From Phytophthora sp. 'mugwort' (Eukaryota > Oomycota > Peronosporomycetes > Peronosporales > Peronosporaceae), in the NCBI GenBank assembly GCA_033558025.1, contig JAUCEF010000002.1, positions 1,860,001-1,924,000 on the forward strand: 64,000 nucleotides of DNA. The letters are read 5' to 3'. Every line of letters starts with the position of its first letter. Position 1 is the stretch's first letter. Below are positions 30,140 to 41,500 of this stretch, piece after piece. The notes beneath the pieces are model-generated. The model ran no database searches. It was not told the origin of the DNA and saw only the letters and a list, made by a program, of their open reading frames with translations. Position numbers and translations under genes: made by a program.

Positions 30140-30950
30140 CCTAATACTTCGTGTGACCGCCACGATTGTCTTGAACCTGTTGCATTCGTTTTGGCACGGA
30201 ATGGGACAGGTTTTGAACTATGGTGGGGCATATATCGTTCCAAATAGCTTGGATTGTTACCTTCAGGTCCTCGATACTTAATGCAGGGGACCTCTGTAGC
30301 TCCTGCTTTACGTAAGCCCACAAATTCTCATTGATTGAGAACTGGGCTCTGATCTGAATGTTCAAGCACTTCCACTTTTTTCTCTTTGAGATAGTTTTGG
30401 CCGAGTTCCGAATGGTGTCCTGGAGCACCGTCGTAGATGAACTTGTAATCTTCTCCAATTACCATGGCTGTGACAGTAGCATGTAGATTCTTTTTGAGAA
30501 TCGTCTTGTAGTACGCACCCGTGATAGTCGATTTACACAAGTGGAGGGCTTCGACACCTTCACACCCTAACCATCAGCATCTTTCCCACCATTATAATGT
30601 CGGTGCCAGACAACTCGTTCTAGAACTCTTCCCCGGGTTTACGCCACACAAAACCCTCCCGGCAGCTCCCGTAAGCCATACAGACAACTCATCCTCTGAA
30701 CATACTTTTTCCGTCGTTGTCCTTGTACTTCAACAGGATCTCTGCATACACCAATCGCGCCGTAACACTCTTTTGCTCAAGAACAGCTGCTTGTACGAAT
30801 AAAGCCCTCATCTTTGATGCGGTTGCGCACGATTTGCTTTGAAATAGTGAGTCCTAGGACCTCCTCTTAAATTTTCGGTTGGGTGACTCGCTGTCTTTAA
30901 GAAGCGACACGTGTTCGAGCGCATTCGACTCATGGAGAAGGTGCTAGCGC
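30140..30950 (-). pseudogene. Tc1/mariner transposase (DDE_3), broken
   Basis: On the minus strand, from about 30700 down, weak pieces of the catalytic domain are followed by 'STITGAYYKTILKKNLHATV', then 'YKFIYDGAPGHHSELGQ' with the second catalytic Asp and 'VEVLEHSDQSPVLN'. Near 30330 a two-base loss shifts the frame. The continuation 'NENLWAYVKQELQRS' (the usual NPIENLWAYVK block with the third acidic residue) runs to the end 'VPKRMQQVQDNRGG' near 30141. The frame break destroys the catalytic triad, so the copy is dead. No terminal inverted repeats were found. It is a different subfamily from the element at 24144-25679. Confidence 0.8.
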
Positions 30951-30959
30951 CAATGAAAA

Positions 30960-31400
30960 CTGGATGCATATTCGACCGAGGGGGGTGTTTTAACTTCGAT
31001 TAAACCTATTTTATTTTTAGTAGTACCATACGTGCTACAATTGGAAGGGCAACAATGCTATGCGGAGATTTCAGCAGAAGAAGGTACGCATTACGGTAGG
31101 ACTCACCGTAAACATGACCAAACAACGCAAATGGAACCGCTCTTTATTGGCCATACGAAACGTCCAACAAGGAGTCGCCGATCAAGATGGGCTTCTTGCA
31201 CTATTTTCTAAACAAGAAGGCTTGGATGGCATTGTTACCTTTCACTAATGGCTAGACAAAGTCATTAAACAAATGATGCGCCAAGATCGGAAGATCGTAC
31301 TTCTTATAGTGTGGTATTTGAAACGCCGGATGGGATGGCTCACATATCACACTTAAGAGACAGCCATGGTACTACCCGCTGAGTACTAAGTCAGCTGGCA
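30960..31400. other. No recognisable gene
   Basis: One plus-strand open frame (31060-31248) has no motif. The sequence lies between the Tc1/mariner pseudogene and the LTR-like region. Confidence 0.35.
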
Positions 31401-31538
31401 ACTCGGCTACTCGACTGGATGTACTCAGCCGGTTGCTGAGTTCGGGTGGTTACATTGAGATCTTTGCGAGGGTCGGTCGAGATCCGAGCGCACTTCATTT
31501 CACTTGATATTTGTATAGGAACATAGTTAACAAAAGGA

Positions 31539-31558
31539 GGAGCCCCTTTGGGGGCTCC
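31539..31558. other. Perfect 8-bp hairpin
   Basis: GGAGCCCC-TTTG-GGGGCTCC forms a perfect stem with a four-base loop. It lies upstream of the possible solo LTR. A link to a transposon end or to transcription termination is possible but unproven. Confidence 0.5.
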
Positions 31559-31639
31559 CAGGAGATAAATAATAACAGAGTAACTCTTTCCAAGTCCAAG
31601 ACAAATGTACACTATCGGGTAAGTCCCTGCACGGGCTGG

Positions 31640-32081
31640 ATTATGGTTACCGTTGACACCCGAGAGGTATAGCTTGTAGGGTGTTGACTAGTAGGGCCAA
31701 GATAACTAGGTCGGCGTGGAGAAGGGCGTGTCTCGCCAAGCGCGAAGAAACAAGTCCTGCCGAGCTCGGCGGGCCGGTACGCCATTCAGCCCGGGTACCA
31801 AAACACTTCTAAGCAAGACGCCTTTGTTCTCGGCGACTCGTCAAAGCGCTAATGCGCCGTCGTCCGCTCCTTAGCGGAGGACACGGGATATATAAGCCAG
31901 TGGAAGTCGGCTCAGCTGACCTTTGCTTATTGACTGGCTTGTGGCACTTGGTCTCGGTGGAAGCGAGACGCCACTGTCCCGGAGGACCGAACCGCTTGAG
32001 GCAACCCAGCGCAGGCCAACAAGGGCCGACCAGCTCGGCCTCTTGTTATGATTCTTGCCTAAGTAACCACACCTGACAATT
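31640..32081 (+). repeat. Possible solo LTR
   Basis: The stretch has LTR character: a TATA-like ATATATAAG at about 31888-31896, GC-rich blocks around it, and an end in ACACCTGACA without a following primer-binding site or gag-pol. The 5' boundary and target-site duplication could not be fixed, so limits are approximate. Confidence 0.4.
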
Positions 32082-32089
32082 TTGTGTGT

Positions 32090-34200
32090 GCTGCAATACC
32101 ACAATAGACAATGCCACATCTCATGTTGACGTGATGCTGTCAAATATGGAGATTTCTTTTTGCGGCCAAACGACACAGCTAAGCATCAGCCATTTGACGG
32201 CGGAATCATTGCGTGCTTTAAGGCGTATTATAGACGCCTATCCCGATGCATGCGGTGCATGCTGCTGAAAAGCAGCAAAGTGATTGGTTTAAAGTGAACA
32301 TTTTGACAGCGCTGAAGTGGTATACAGTGGCATGGAATGAAGTACGATTGTATACTGTTGGAGGGGGAGCCCATCATTGTGCGACTTTCCGCGTGTGTCG
32401 CAGACGCGAGCGTATCCCCTCAACGTCCACCGGTCGATGCAAGAGTCTGTTGCGGACATTACGGATGGTGTTCGAGGGCTTCAAGTTTCTACTTTAAGTT
32501 GTATTGACGACATTCTGGAGAAACGAGGTACACTCTACGCATTCAGACGGCGTAGTAGTTGATATGGTCGCCTCAAGTGAAGAAGCATTCTGCGAGCAAT
32601 GATGATAAGCATGGTACAAGGAATCAGGCTCACTTTCCATGAATCTGCCTACGAAGGCTGAGTTTGCAACCGCCGTCAACGTAGTGCTTCACCAGTGAAT
32701 GGCAGAATCTGATGGACCAAGTGCTGCTGCTACAACAAGAGGTCATTGTAAAAGCGCGTGATCGAATACGAAGCTCCAACTGCACAAACAGGAGCTGAGA
32801 ACATCACACTTTATCCCCATTTAGGCATGCTATTCCAATAAAAATGTATTTGGTATAAGTTATGGTGGAGAATATCACGATGTATACAAATTACAAATGT
32901 GTCAAATCGGGAGACACCAAAATCATATATTCTGACCATTTATCACGCCATATTTATTTGTGAGTTGCGTCTGTAATGCTATTTTTGTTTGGTTTCGCAT
33001 TTGTTCACCAATATTTTTTGAGAAATTGCATCGATGAGCTGCTTGAACGTAGACTTTCTGTACCCATTGTACATGAGTGACCGATACGGTATACACGAAG
33101 GAAGTCGGTACACTACTATTATGTGAAACTGGCATACCGTTTCACAGAGTGGGATTATTTGTTCAGAACCGGTGTCTTAGGAACTCCGTATTGGATGAGC
33201 GAGGATGGGCTTGGCATACGACCATCACTCTTGATTGGCGAGCGTCCTCCACTCGAAGGGGGAAATCCGAAAAAGGGGAAATTTGATAAGGTGGGTTCCG
33301 GGCATAATGGAGCCCTCGTCGCCTGCGGTGTTCGACGCACGCCGTGCAGCCAAAGTCGTCGATTCACCAGCCGTAATCGAAGCAGCCACCGGCCAGCAGA
33401 GAGCAAACGTCAAAGCAAGAGACACAAGCGCTACCCTTCCGCCAAAAAGACCAACCGATTCCGGCTAACATCGCCCCATCAACTTTGTCAAGCCCAACGA
33501 GCGTGTGTACGGCCTGAATCCTCGGCGAGGGCTTTGAACCGGAGGATAGTGACAGCAACTTTGGCACATTCGAGTCCACCAACAGTTCGGTTAATATGCT
33601 AATCGTACTACCGGACAACGTGACTGGCGGGGCGGAGTGCGACGATGGAACTCGCGCGACACTTAAAAGATATGTCCCTTGGACGATCTAGTGTAAGTCC
33701 CCAAGTTTGACGTGCGAAAGTTCTCGTCATTGAGGAGTTTGATGAGTACCTCTCTATCAACAGCAAGCACATGTGTACTTGTTTGTACTTTGGAACTGGT
33801 TACAGTCTCAGACTGTATCTCAGTATACTACTGCTGTACAGTCATAGATTGCATCATTAGCTGTCCGTGCCTTGTCATGTGCGGTGACAGCCTCCGGACT
33901 GTTCCGGAGCTGCTCTGGACTGCGCTGACCACATATGTGCATGGGACAAGCCATCATGCGATTAGGTAGGCAGTAACCAACTTGATGGGTCAACTAAGTA
34001 ATGGTAGTTGAAGGTGTCAGAGTGATTGCTCAGACTCTGGTGCCAAAATATCTTTGGCGCATAATCTGCGAGGTAAACATCAGTGGCGACCAAGTACCTA
34101 AACTATGTAGCAGCAGCAGAGATAACTAAGTCCCAAAACAAACTGACTTTTTAAAATAACTCAAGCATCTCAAGCGTCCTTCTAAGTTGCATGATGTCTA
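32090..34200. other. Repeat-type DNA with coding-like scraps
   Basis: No complete gene. Short coding-like pieces on the plus strand include 'LNVHRSMQESVADITDGVRG' near 32420 and 'SSPAVFDARRAAKVVDSPAV' near 33310. A further piece 'EGFEPEDSDSNFGTFEST' lies near 33530. They lie in different frames with stops between and match no family I recognise. They probably derive from decayed transposons. Confidence 0.35.
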
Positions 34201-34209
34201 GTCTGACAT

Positions 34210-35408
34210 GTTGCGTTGCTTACTGGTTTTTTTCACGTAGAACAAAGATCCACGCCAGTTCGCACTCGGAATAAACGGATCACTAAGGACGGTCGTAGGG
34301 TTCCATTCATCCCGGAACACTTCCAATTCTACACTATGATGTACAAATGCACACATGGAGGTGGTCCGGTCAGTCGGTGTCGCGACCACGAACTGGACAA
34401 CGTTCTCACACTTATCTCGTCAAATCGGCTGTCCGGCGCAGGTGTGCTTATATGGGTCATTTGTCTTTGCAGCTCTATCGTCTGACATTATACATTTTGC
34501 TTTGTAGATTAACTTGTGTGTTAAAGGACATGGTGATAACTGGGTTGTGTGCGGTACCTACCAAGTGCCACGCCATAGTCATGAAGTCAGCCAAAACGTT
34601 TTAAAAAAATACCGGCGAAATCGGCGTGTCGAAGAAGAGGACGTGATCGACACTGTGCAGACTCTTTGCCGCTGTGGATCAAACAAACATAATTCTGCAG
34701 TTCATTGTAGAGAATACAGTAGATGTGCATAACCTTCTGGCGAGACTGAAGCAAGAAGAACACACTCACGCGCCGACAGAAGAACGTGCCCAAGCTTTTC
34801 TCGAGGATTTCGCACAGGACTACGGCAACGCAGTCAGAATTGTCGTTGGTGAGGCAAGTCTACTGCAGTTGTTTTGTGTTATTACAAGCCTAACACGGTT
34901 TTTTTTTACCATCGGTCATTGGCAGGGAATAAAAATGCATCTTCATATAAAAGGGTCACATGCATCAATGTTCGAGCCCCCCCCCCCCCCCGACGTACTC
35001 CTTATTGATGCCACCTATCCTTCTGTATGCAGCATGGTCTGGTCGATAATGAGCAGAAGCAGAATCTCGTGTAAACTGTTCGAGGCAAACTGTCCAGAGT
35101 ATAATTCGACTGCTGCGATTATCTTTGACAAGGACTTCACAGAACTCTCGGTTTTGGGAGACGATTTTTCGAGCGCACGCATTCTTCTGTCATTTTCACG
35201 TGATGAAGCGCTTCAAGCAAGAGGTGGCTAAAGAGACGTATCGACCGGGTACGTTGCAGAGAAACGAAATGAAGAGGTTTTCTGTTGCTGGTTGGTGCCC
35301 CCACTGAAAAAACGATTTGATCAAGTCATGGCAACTATGATGGTCGTACTACGGGACGCTGATAAGATTGAGCGCTGGTGCAAAATGTTCGATGAAAACT
35401 GGGGATAT
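34210..35408 (+). pseudogene. MULE/ZSWIM-like transposase, decayed and cut by the Copia LTR
   Basis: Pieces of a MULE-type transposase with a zinc-finger-like N-terminus are readable in changing frames: 'HFQFYTMMYKCTHGG' near 34320, 'VEEEDVIDTVQTL' near 34640 and 'VHNLLARLKQEEHTHAP' near 34725. Further pieces are 'EDFAQDYGNAVRIVV' near 34805, 'PDVLLIDATY' near 34990 (the usual first catalytic Asp block) and 'DKDFTELSVL' near 35130. The last, 'CHFHVMKRFKQEVAKETY', is near 35190-35240. A C homopolymer (34979-34992) replaces a few codons. The reading stops at 'MFDENWGYC', exactly where the Copia LTR begins. The homology is to an oomycete ZSWIM/MULE-like family as I recall it. Confidence 0.65.
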
Positions 35409-35807
35409 TGTTAGGAAATGTGGAGCTCCTTTTATCGCGGCAACATTCACCATATGGGCTGTTGTGATTGCACTTCGCTGTCTACCTCGACTAGGTCCCT
35501 ACCGCTAGGCACACGGCATGCGCGTGCTAAGCGCGTGCCATGTGGGGCGTATAGTTGAAGCGACACGAATGGTGCGATCTTATTGGGTGATCTTTATGGT
35601 ATCGCGGGCTGTGATTGGATGGTTAGCTTCAACTTAGTCTATCCTACGATTTGACCCTTTGACCGCGCCTCAAATCGCTTACGACCATTTTGAGTGTATA
35701 TAAGGAGAGAGAGACAAGCAGGCTAAGACACTTTACTCAATGGAACTCACTTTCGGATTTCCTTCCTTCTGGACACTTCACTACAAGCCTCGCTCGCCAT
35801 ACTCTCA
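35409..35807 (+). repeat. Copia 5' LTR and primer-binding site
   Basis: The LTR starts TGTTAGG and ends ACTCTCA (TG...CA form, about 399 bp). TGTATATAAGG at about 35693-35703 is a TATA box. Just after the LTR, TGGTTATGAGCCC (from 35810) fits a primer-binding site of the initiator-Met tRNA type. A GATAT pentamer precedes the LTR at 35404-35408. The other target-site copy is lost with the 3' end. Confidence 0.7.
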
Positions 35808-35819
35808 ATTGGTTATGAG

Positions 35820-36490
35820 CCCAAGCTACGCCGACAACACGACAAGCTCGTGGAAGAGAACTACTTCCACTGGGAGTTCAACATGCGGATGAAGCTCACG
35901 CGCAAGAGTTTACTGTCGCAGATCATCAAGCCCGAGTTCGATAAATGAGTGACCGCTCCACGGCAGAGTGGAAGACCAACGATCTGACGGCCCTTGGTGT
36001 GATCGCCGGAGACGTGAGTCTCACATACGAAGTCTACATCCGTGGGGCGCTGACCACCGCCGACGCGTGGGCTATGCTCGAGGAGCAGTTCAATCGGAAG
36101 ACGCTCAAGAATCGGCTCATCGTCACCAAGAAGCTGCACAGCTTCAACCGAACTCGGTTCTCTATGCACATCGACGAGTTCAAGGAACTCGTGCTTCAGA
36201 CTGAGTCAATCGGCGAGCCTCTGGACGAGACTCGGCAGCTCGCGCTGCTACTCGGCAGTTTGACTGACGAGTACAGAATACTTGCGACGGTTCTCGAGAA
36301 CACGCCAAGCGTGACGCTCGCCTACGCGATCCAGCACTCTCTGGTGTTCAAGCCTCGGATGAATCGTCATCGGCTCAAGCGAGAGAGCGTTCGTGACGAA
36401 GAGGAAGGACCTCGGTGGCAAGCGTCGCTTCAGTGGCAAGTGCTTCTGCTGCAAGAAGCAAGAGCACAAGGAGTTCGAGTGCCATAAAAA
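35820..36490 (+). pseudogene. Copia gag with zinc knuckle, frameshifted
   Basis: The gag starts near 35850 with 'ENYFHWEFNMRMKLTRKSLL' in one frame. It shifts at about 35943 to the long frame with 'EWKTNDLTALGVIAGDVS', 'AWAMLEEQFNRKTLKNRLI' and 'DETRQLALLLGSLTDEYRIL', typical of Copia capsid. Near 36440-36485 a zinc knuckle 'CFCCKKQEHKEFEC' (C-x2-C-x4-H-x4-C) is present in another frame. It would encode the virus-like-particle protein; it is not intact. Confidence 0.8.
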
Positions 36491-36529
36491 AAGGTTGACG
36501 AGGGACGCGGACAAGTGGCGCAGGCTCAC

Positions 36530-37980
36530 TTCGCGTTCACGGCAACGAGTGCGATGAGCAAGTCGGAATGGCTCGTCGACTCTGGTGCAAGCCCGCACAT
36601 GACCAGCGTCCGGGACAAGTTCGTGTAACCATGAAGGACCTGAAGACGCCAGTCCGCATCACGATCGCGGATGACACGAAGATCGATGCAGTTGCAATGG
36701 GCACCGTCGGGTTGAACTTGATGGACGGGACGTCCGTCACGTTGTCGATGTGCTGTACATCCCTGAAGTTGAATGAACCTCATCTCGGTGTCGAAGCTGG
36801 CCTAGTAGGACGCCGTCGCGCAGTTCGTCAAGGACAAGTGTGTCTTTCACTATGGCGACGCTACGGTGATGAAGGACAAGCGCTGTGGAAATGTCTACAA
36901 GCTGAATATAGTGGGGGACGAAGTGTGCCATGTTGCGACGACACCTCGTAAGGAGCCAGGGGCAATTGCACGCACGCCTTGTCTACATCCCGTACAAGCG
37001 CTAAGAATAGCTATTGACCATGCAGAAGGAGTGCCTCGCGGCACGGATGTCACCCTTGGTGACGACGTCTGCGCAGGCTGCTGCATGAGGAAGATGGAGG
37101 TGACCACTATCCGCGACACCCGGAGAAGCTCGTCAAGTGTGCTGACGTGCTGGATCTGGCGCACTCGGTCGCGATGGGTCCGATGCAGACCAAAACGCCA
37201 GGTGGTTGCACGTACGTGGTGACATTCATCGATGACTACTCACGTCACGTGACTGTATACATCATGAAGGCGAAGTCGGAAGTGCTGTCGAAGTTCAAGA
37301 TCTGTCAAGGCAGCAATGGAAACGCGACGGACAAGACAATCAAGCGTCTGCGTTCTGACAATGGCGGTCAGTACACGGGTCAACTGTAAAGGACTACCTC
37401 AACTGCGCGGCATCAAGCATGACAAGATGATGCCGTATACACCTTAGCAGAACGGCATCAAGCATGGCAAGATGATGCCGTATACCCCTTAGCAGAACGG
37501 ACTCGCTGAGCGTATGAATCGGAGCCTCGCTGAGATGGCTCGCTACTTGCTTTATCATGAGAGCATTGAGAAGAAGTGGTGGGCTGAAGCTGTCAACACG
37601 ACTGCGTCGATCATCAATCGGATTCCCAGCTTGGTGACCGTCAAGACACCCTACGAGCTGGTATACAGTGCCAAGCCGCAGCTCAAGAACATGAAGGGAT
37701 TTGGTGCGCTTGGCTATGCACACATCCCTGACGAGAAGCGCTGCAAGCTGGATGCGAAGGCGTTCAAGTGTCGTTTCATGGGTCTGAAGATGAAGTCAAG
37801 GCATATCGGGTGGAGAACGTTGCAACCGGAAGGTGTAAATCGTGCGCACCGTGATGTTCATGGAGACGACATGCCCCGAGCATTTGTTAGTGCATCCAGA
37901 AGCAGATGGCGAAGAAACCACTATTGCAGAGCATGCACCGCGCTCGGTAAGTACCACACAGATCGTTCCGGTCGTTATTG
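36530..37980 (+). pseudogene. Copia protease and integrase, broken
   Basis: The protease active site 'SEWLVDSGASPHMT' is near 36570. The integrase core follows with 'VVTFIDDYSRHVTVYIMKAK' near 37220 and 'IKRLRSDNGGQYTG' near 37345 (first and second catalytic Asp). The third is in 'QNGLAERMNRSLAEMARYLL' near 37495 (Glu). A 45-bp duplication lies between. Then 'KWWAEAVNTTASIINRIPS' and 'GYAHIPDEKRCKLDAKAFKC' follow. In-frame TAG codons replace CAG before 'QNG'. Several frame changes are present. Confidence 0.8.
37408..37497 (+). repeat. 45-bp tandem duplication inside Copia integrase
   Basis: Two 45-bp copies (37408-37452 and 37453-37497) differ at two or three positions. Each encodes 15 codons covering 'GIKHDKMMPYTP' plus a TAG stop and 'QN'. 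The duplication is in frame and sits just before the catalytic Glu block. Confidence 0.85.
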
Positions 37981-38219
37981 AAGGTGGTGACGTGACTTCA
38001 CTTCAACGTGACACGGGCGTAAACAATGCAGCCGCGCCGTATGGTCCGACCCATTCTATGATTATGCGGTCCCGTGCACATCACATTGGTGAGACTACGG
38101 ATCCTGAAGAGGGGGGAGGGGGGGGGGGCAAGGAAGAAGTAGATCATGCACCGTCAATCACTGGGACGAAGTGACAGAGGATGGCGCAAGGCAGAGCGAA
38201 GCCAAACGACGAGCTGCTC

Positions 38220-39353
38220 GCTATTGATGGTTGTTAGGCCAAGGCTGCAATGGAGGAGATTCCCAAGTCGTACGTCGAGGCTACGACTGGTGCGGGCAGT
38301 GACGACTGGAAGAAGGCTATTTATTGCTAGTGAGCTCGACTCACTCACTGAAAACAAGACCTGGAAGCTGGTACCAAGACCATCACATTAGCGCCCGATT
38401 GGTTGCCGCTGGGTATTCGCGCTGAAGCGCCATGAACGGGGCGAGGTTGTTCGTCACAAAGTTTAGCTGGTCGCCAAGGGATACTCGCAGCATTGTGGGG
38501 GTCGACTACGAGAGACGTACTCGCCGGTGGCTTACCTGAACTCGATCCGTGCAGCACTGGCAGTGTTGTGCAGAAGGATACGATATTGAGCGGCGTGACG
38601 TCGATACTGCGTTCCTGTACGGCAAGCTCGAGGACGAGATCTACGTGGAGCTGCCAAAGGGTCTCAGGGAGCTACTAAGTTTGGCAGAGGCTGAAGGCGA
38701 AGACGACGTCGTGTACCTTCTACCGCAGAGTCTCAACGGTCTCAAGCAGGCATCTCGTGTCTGGAACGAGACGATTGACCAGCACCTCAAGGGCATGGAT
38801 TTCAAGGCTGCTGACGCCGACCCATGTGTATACACGGAGGTGATGGTGATGACAGGTGCATCGTGTGTCTCTACGTGGACGACATGCTGATTACCTTGAG
38901 GGAAACAGCCACCATTGCTTCGGTGAAGACTGAAAGCGCTGCGAAGTTCCGAATCAAGGACCTCAGACGTGCGCGCTACATTCTCGGTATCGAGATCGAC
39001 TGGCGACATGGAACGCAAAACGCTCCGCATCAGTCAGCAGGCGTATACGAAGTCGATCATTAAGAAGTTCGGACAGGAGGACGCAAAGCCGTGTCTCACC
39101 CCACTGGAACCAGGTGTGCACTTGGCCAGGGCTGATCAACCCCAGACCGAGGACAACAAGGTCGAGATGACGTCGAAGCCTTACTGCTCGCTCGTGGGCA
39201 GCCTGATGTACTTGGCATGCGGGACTTGACCTGACATCTCGGTTGCTGTTTCAAGCGGTGCCGCTTCCTCGAGAATCCCTGTCAGAAATACTGGGATGCT
39301 GGCATCAAGGTGGTGCGCTATCTGTTAAAGACGACGGATGTGGGTATCACCTA
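38220..39353 (+). pseudogene. Copia reverse transcriptase and RNase H part, broken
   Basis: The RT pieces are 'IPKSYVEATTGAGSDDWKKA' near 38260, 'LDSLTENKTWKLVPRP' near 38340 and 'GCRWVFALKRHERGEVV' near 38405. Next come 'LVAKGYSQ', 'VDTAFLYGKLEDEIYVELPK' near 38600 (first catalytic Asp) and 'CIVCLYVDDMLITL' near 38860 (YVDD box). 'SKPYCSLVGSLMYLACGT' near 39175 leads into RNase H. Stops in every frame and frame changes show loss of function. Confidence 0.8.
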
Positions 39354-39624
39354 TGTGGTATTGCAGATCCGGATAAGATGGAAGTTAACCGGCAGCCGGA
39401 AGATCCATGTCGTCAGCGGCAGCCATAACAGCGTCAAGGTGATGGATCTGGACCATGCAACACGCCAGGTCTGTAAATGGTACGGATCCTGGATCCGTCC
39501 CGTAGGGTGATGTTTAAGTACTAGATCCGATCAGTTAGTGTACACCGGGTTGAAGATCCGTAGCTAAAGGGAGGTAGAGTGGAGACGGGTGGCCCGGAAT
39601 AGATCAGAGATAGGATCTTGGGTT
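39354..39624 (+). repeat. 270-bp direct repeat, left copy (LTR-like)
   Basis: It begins TGTGGTATTGCAGATCC and ends GGATCTTGGGTT and is about 90% identical by eye to 41501-41772. Both carry AGCTAAAGGGAGGTAGAGTG and TGGATCCGTCCCGT. It follows the broken Copia RNase H and runs directly into Gypsy-type RNase H sequence. It is probably LTR or LTR-adjacent sequence of a Gypsy element. Confidence 0.75.
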
Positions 39625-40340
39625 GTCAAACGAGCATGGAACGCCAGCGCAGATAGTCTGGCAAATGCGGCGTTACAGCGCGAAGCAGGTACAGAAGTGT
39701 CAGACGGCCAGACAGGGAAGGATCTGGTGATGCTGAATCGGCTACTTGAGATCCTGACCACAGCTGTGGAGGATACTACGTTTCGCATTTGCAGCCATGG
39801 CGACTAGGATCCCGCCGGAAGGTCACCAGCCCCAGTGTGCTGCACGAAAAGGCGGTCCGCCAGCTGAGAGTGAATCGGATCCGACGAGCTCAGAACGAAG
39901 AGAAGTGAATCATGAACGCTAAGAAGTACCTTCTAGTGGATGTGAAAGATCTGGAAAAAGACGAAGCTCGGGTGTGCAGCAACGTGGCTGCTGATTATAA
40001 GATGGACGAATAGGACCTACTCTACTACTGCCCGCCGTCTGCGAAGGTGGAGGAAGAGAGAGACGGGTTGCTTCTTCTGGTTGTCCTCGAGACGCTGCAC
40101 GAGGATCTCCTACATCACTACCACATCAGTCTGGAGGGCGGTCATCAGGGAATCAGCCGAACATATCAGCGGATCCGGGATCACTTTTATTGGCGTGGGC
40201 TCTTCAGGAGCGTACAGCGGTTCGTAGGTGAATGCGTGGATTGCGAGACTGGCAAAGGGGCGACCGACCATACGCGGCGAGTCACTCGGCAATATCCAGG
40301 CCACCTACCCTTTCCAGGTCACGCGGGGATTACAGATTTG
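39600..40340 (+). pseudogene. Gypsy-type RNase H end and integrase zinc-binding fragment
   Basis: 'VKRAWNASADSLANAALQRE' (about 39628-39690) is the conserved end of an RNase H domain. It is followed near 40090-40250 by 'LHEDLLHHYHISLEGGHQGI' and 'RIRDHFYWRGLFRSVQRFV' and 'CVDC', the H2C2 zinc-binding domain of a Gypsy integrase. The catalytic core is missing: at about 40340 the sequence changes to a gag-like gene on the other strand. Confidence 0.7.
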
Positions 40341-41449
40341 ATTTTGCGTCTGGTGCAATGAATCCTCGGCACGAGCGTGATCTTGGTAAGCTGCGCCCAG
40401 CGAGCGCTTCAGGCGCTCGATCTCTTCCCGGGCAGCATCTAACTTGCCTACGTATGACCGTGGACCTGTGAAGATCCGGGCGGCGACGCTCAGCCTTGTC
40501 AAGAAAACCCTCTAGCTCGAGGATCCGCTCACCTCGGACGTGCAGCATACAGATTTGCCGCGGGAACCGATCCGTCGAGCCGTTGGTGCACTGGGTGCGG
40601 TTCTTCCCGCAGTTGCTGAGCTTCACGTTCCAGATCACGGACATGCTGCTTTCCGCTGTCGTGGCTACGCTGAAGATCCACTTTGTCCTTATGAGGGCGA
40701 AAGAGACCTCTGAACGCCGTGTCACGCTCGGATCGAGCGGTTTGACACTGCTGCTCAAGGTCGGCGGATCGCTGCTTCAGCCCGGTCGCTTCATCCCGCA
40801 GATCCTGCGCAAGGGAAGGGGCAGACCTGGGCGGATCGGCTTGCGCGGCCCTGCCATGATCGAATAAGACGCTCCAGACCGAGAGCATAGCCTTGCAAGC
40901 GGGTGTACGCCTCCCCGCTGGTTTCATCTAGCAAGGCGGAGCGCGCCCACAGATCGCCGAAACCCTGGACCTCCACGCGGAGACGGTCAGATTCTTGGCG
41001 CGTTTCGGCTTCAAGCTGCGTGAATTGACGAAGTCGGCCCTGGATAACGTCGTAGCGGGCTGGACGAAGTCCACGAACGAGCGCGCAGCCGTCCAGTTGG
41101 GCTTGGCCATCGTGTGGAGTTCTTCGTTGTGGCGACGCGCAGCAACCAGATCCCGCAGGGCTTGCTGATGCTTAGCCAGCAACTCGTCGAAGGCACCAAC
41201 GAAGGTGTGGATCGACGTTGCCGCGGCTCGCAGCAGATCCAGATCAAGCAGCACCGGAGTTGCCGCCGCTGAAAGATCCGACGGCGCGTGATCAAAGTGC
41301 GCACAAGGAGGAGGGGCGTCCGGAGACAGACCTTGCCCGGCGAATACGGCAGCGCGTGCCGTAGCGTCAGAGTCATGGGCGTGATGGGCAGACGACACGG
41401 TAAAGAGGCTTGATCTGGGTGGATGGCGGTGGGTTGAATTGTAGATCAC
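40305..41449 (-). pseudogene. Gypsy-type gag-like coiled-coil gene, frameshifted
   Basis: It starts at ATG 41449 close to the right LTR-like repeat. Frame 1 (to about 40990) includes 'DLDLLRAAATSIHTFVGAFD' and 'LLAKHQQALRDLVAARRHNE'. Later frames give 'VQGFGDLWARSALLDETSGE', 'LKQRSADLEQQCQTARSERD' and 'SLGAAYQDHARAEDSLHQTQ', all heptad-like and coiled-coil-forming. This resembles oomycete Gypsy gag regions. Several indels separate the parts. The orientation opposes the integrase piece next to it. Confidence 0.6.
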
Positions 41450-41500
41450 GTGACACGGTGTGTTACCGTTGCGCGGTGGTCACAACGTGTCAGAGGCGGT

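Larger units (their letters stand above)
35409..39353 (+). mobile_element. Ty1/Copia retrotransposon, 5' LTR to RNase H, 3' truncated
   Basis: The element begins with an LTR (TGTTAGGAAATG...) and continues in the Copia order gag, zinc knuckle, protease, integrase, reverse transcriptase, RNase H. At about 39353, inside RNase H ('VVRYLLKTTDVGITY'), it is fused to an unrelated 270-bp repeat, so the 3' LTR is missing. Multiple stops and frameshifts show that it is dead. Confidence 0.85.

Noticed and set aside
37408..37497. Direct repeat considered as a CRISPR-like unit
   Set aside because: There are only two contiguous copies without spacers, inside a eukaryotic retrotransposon.
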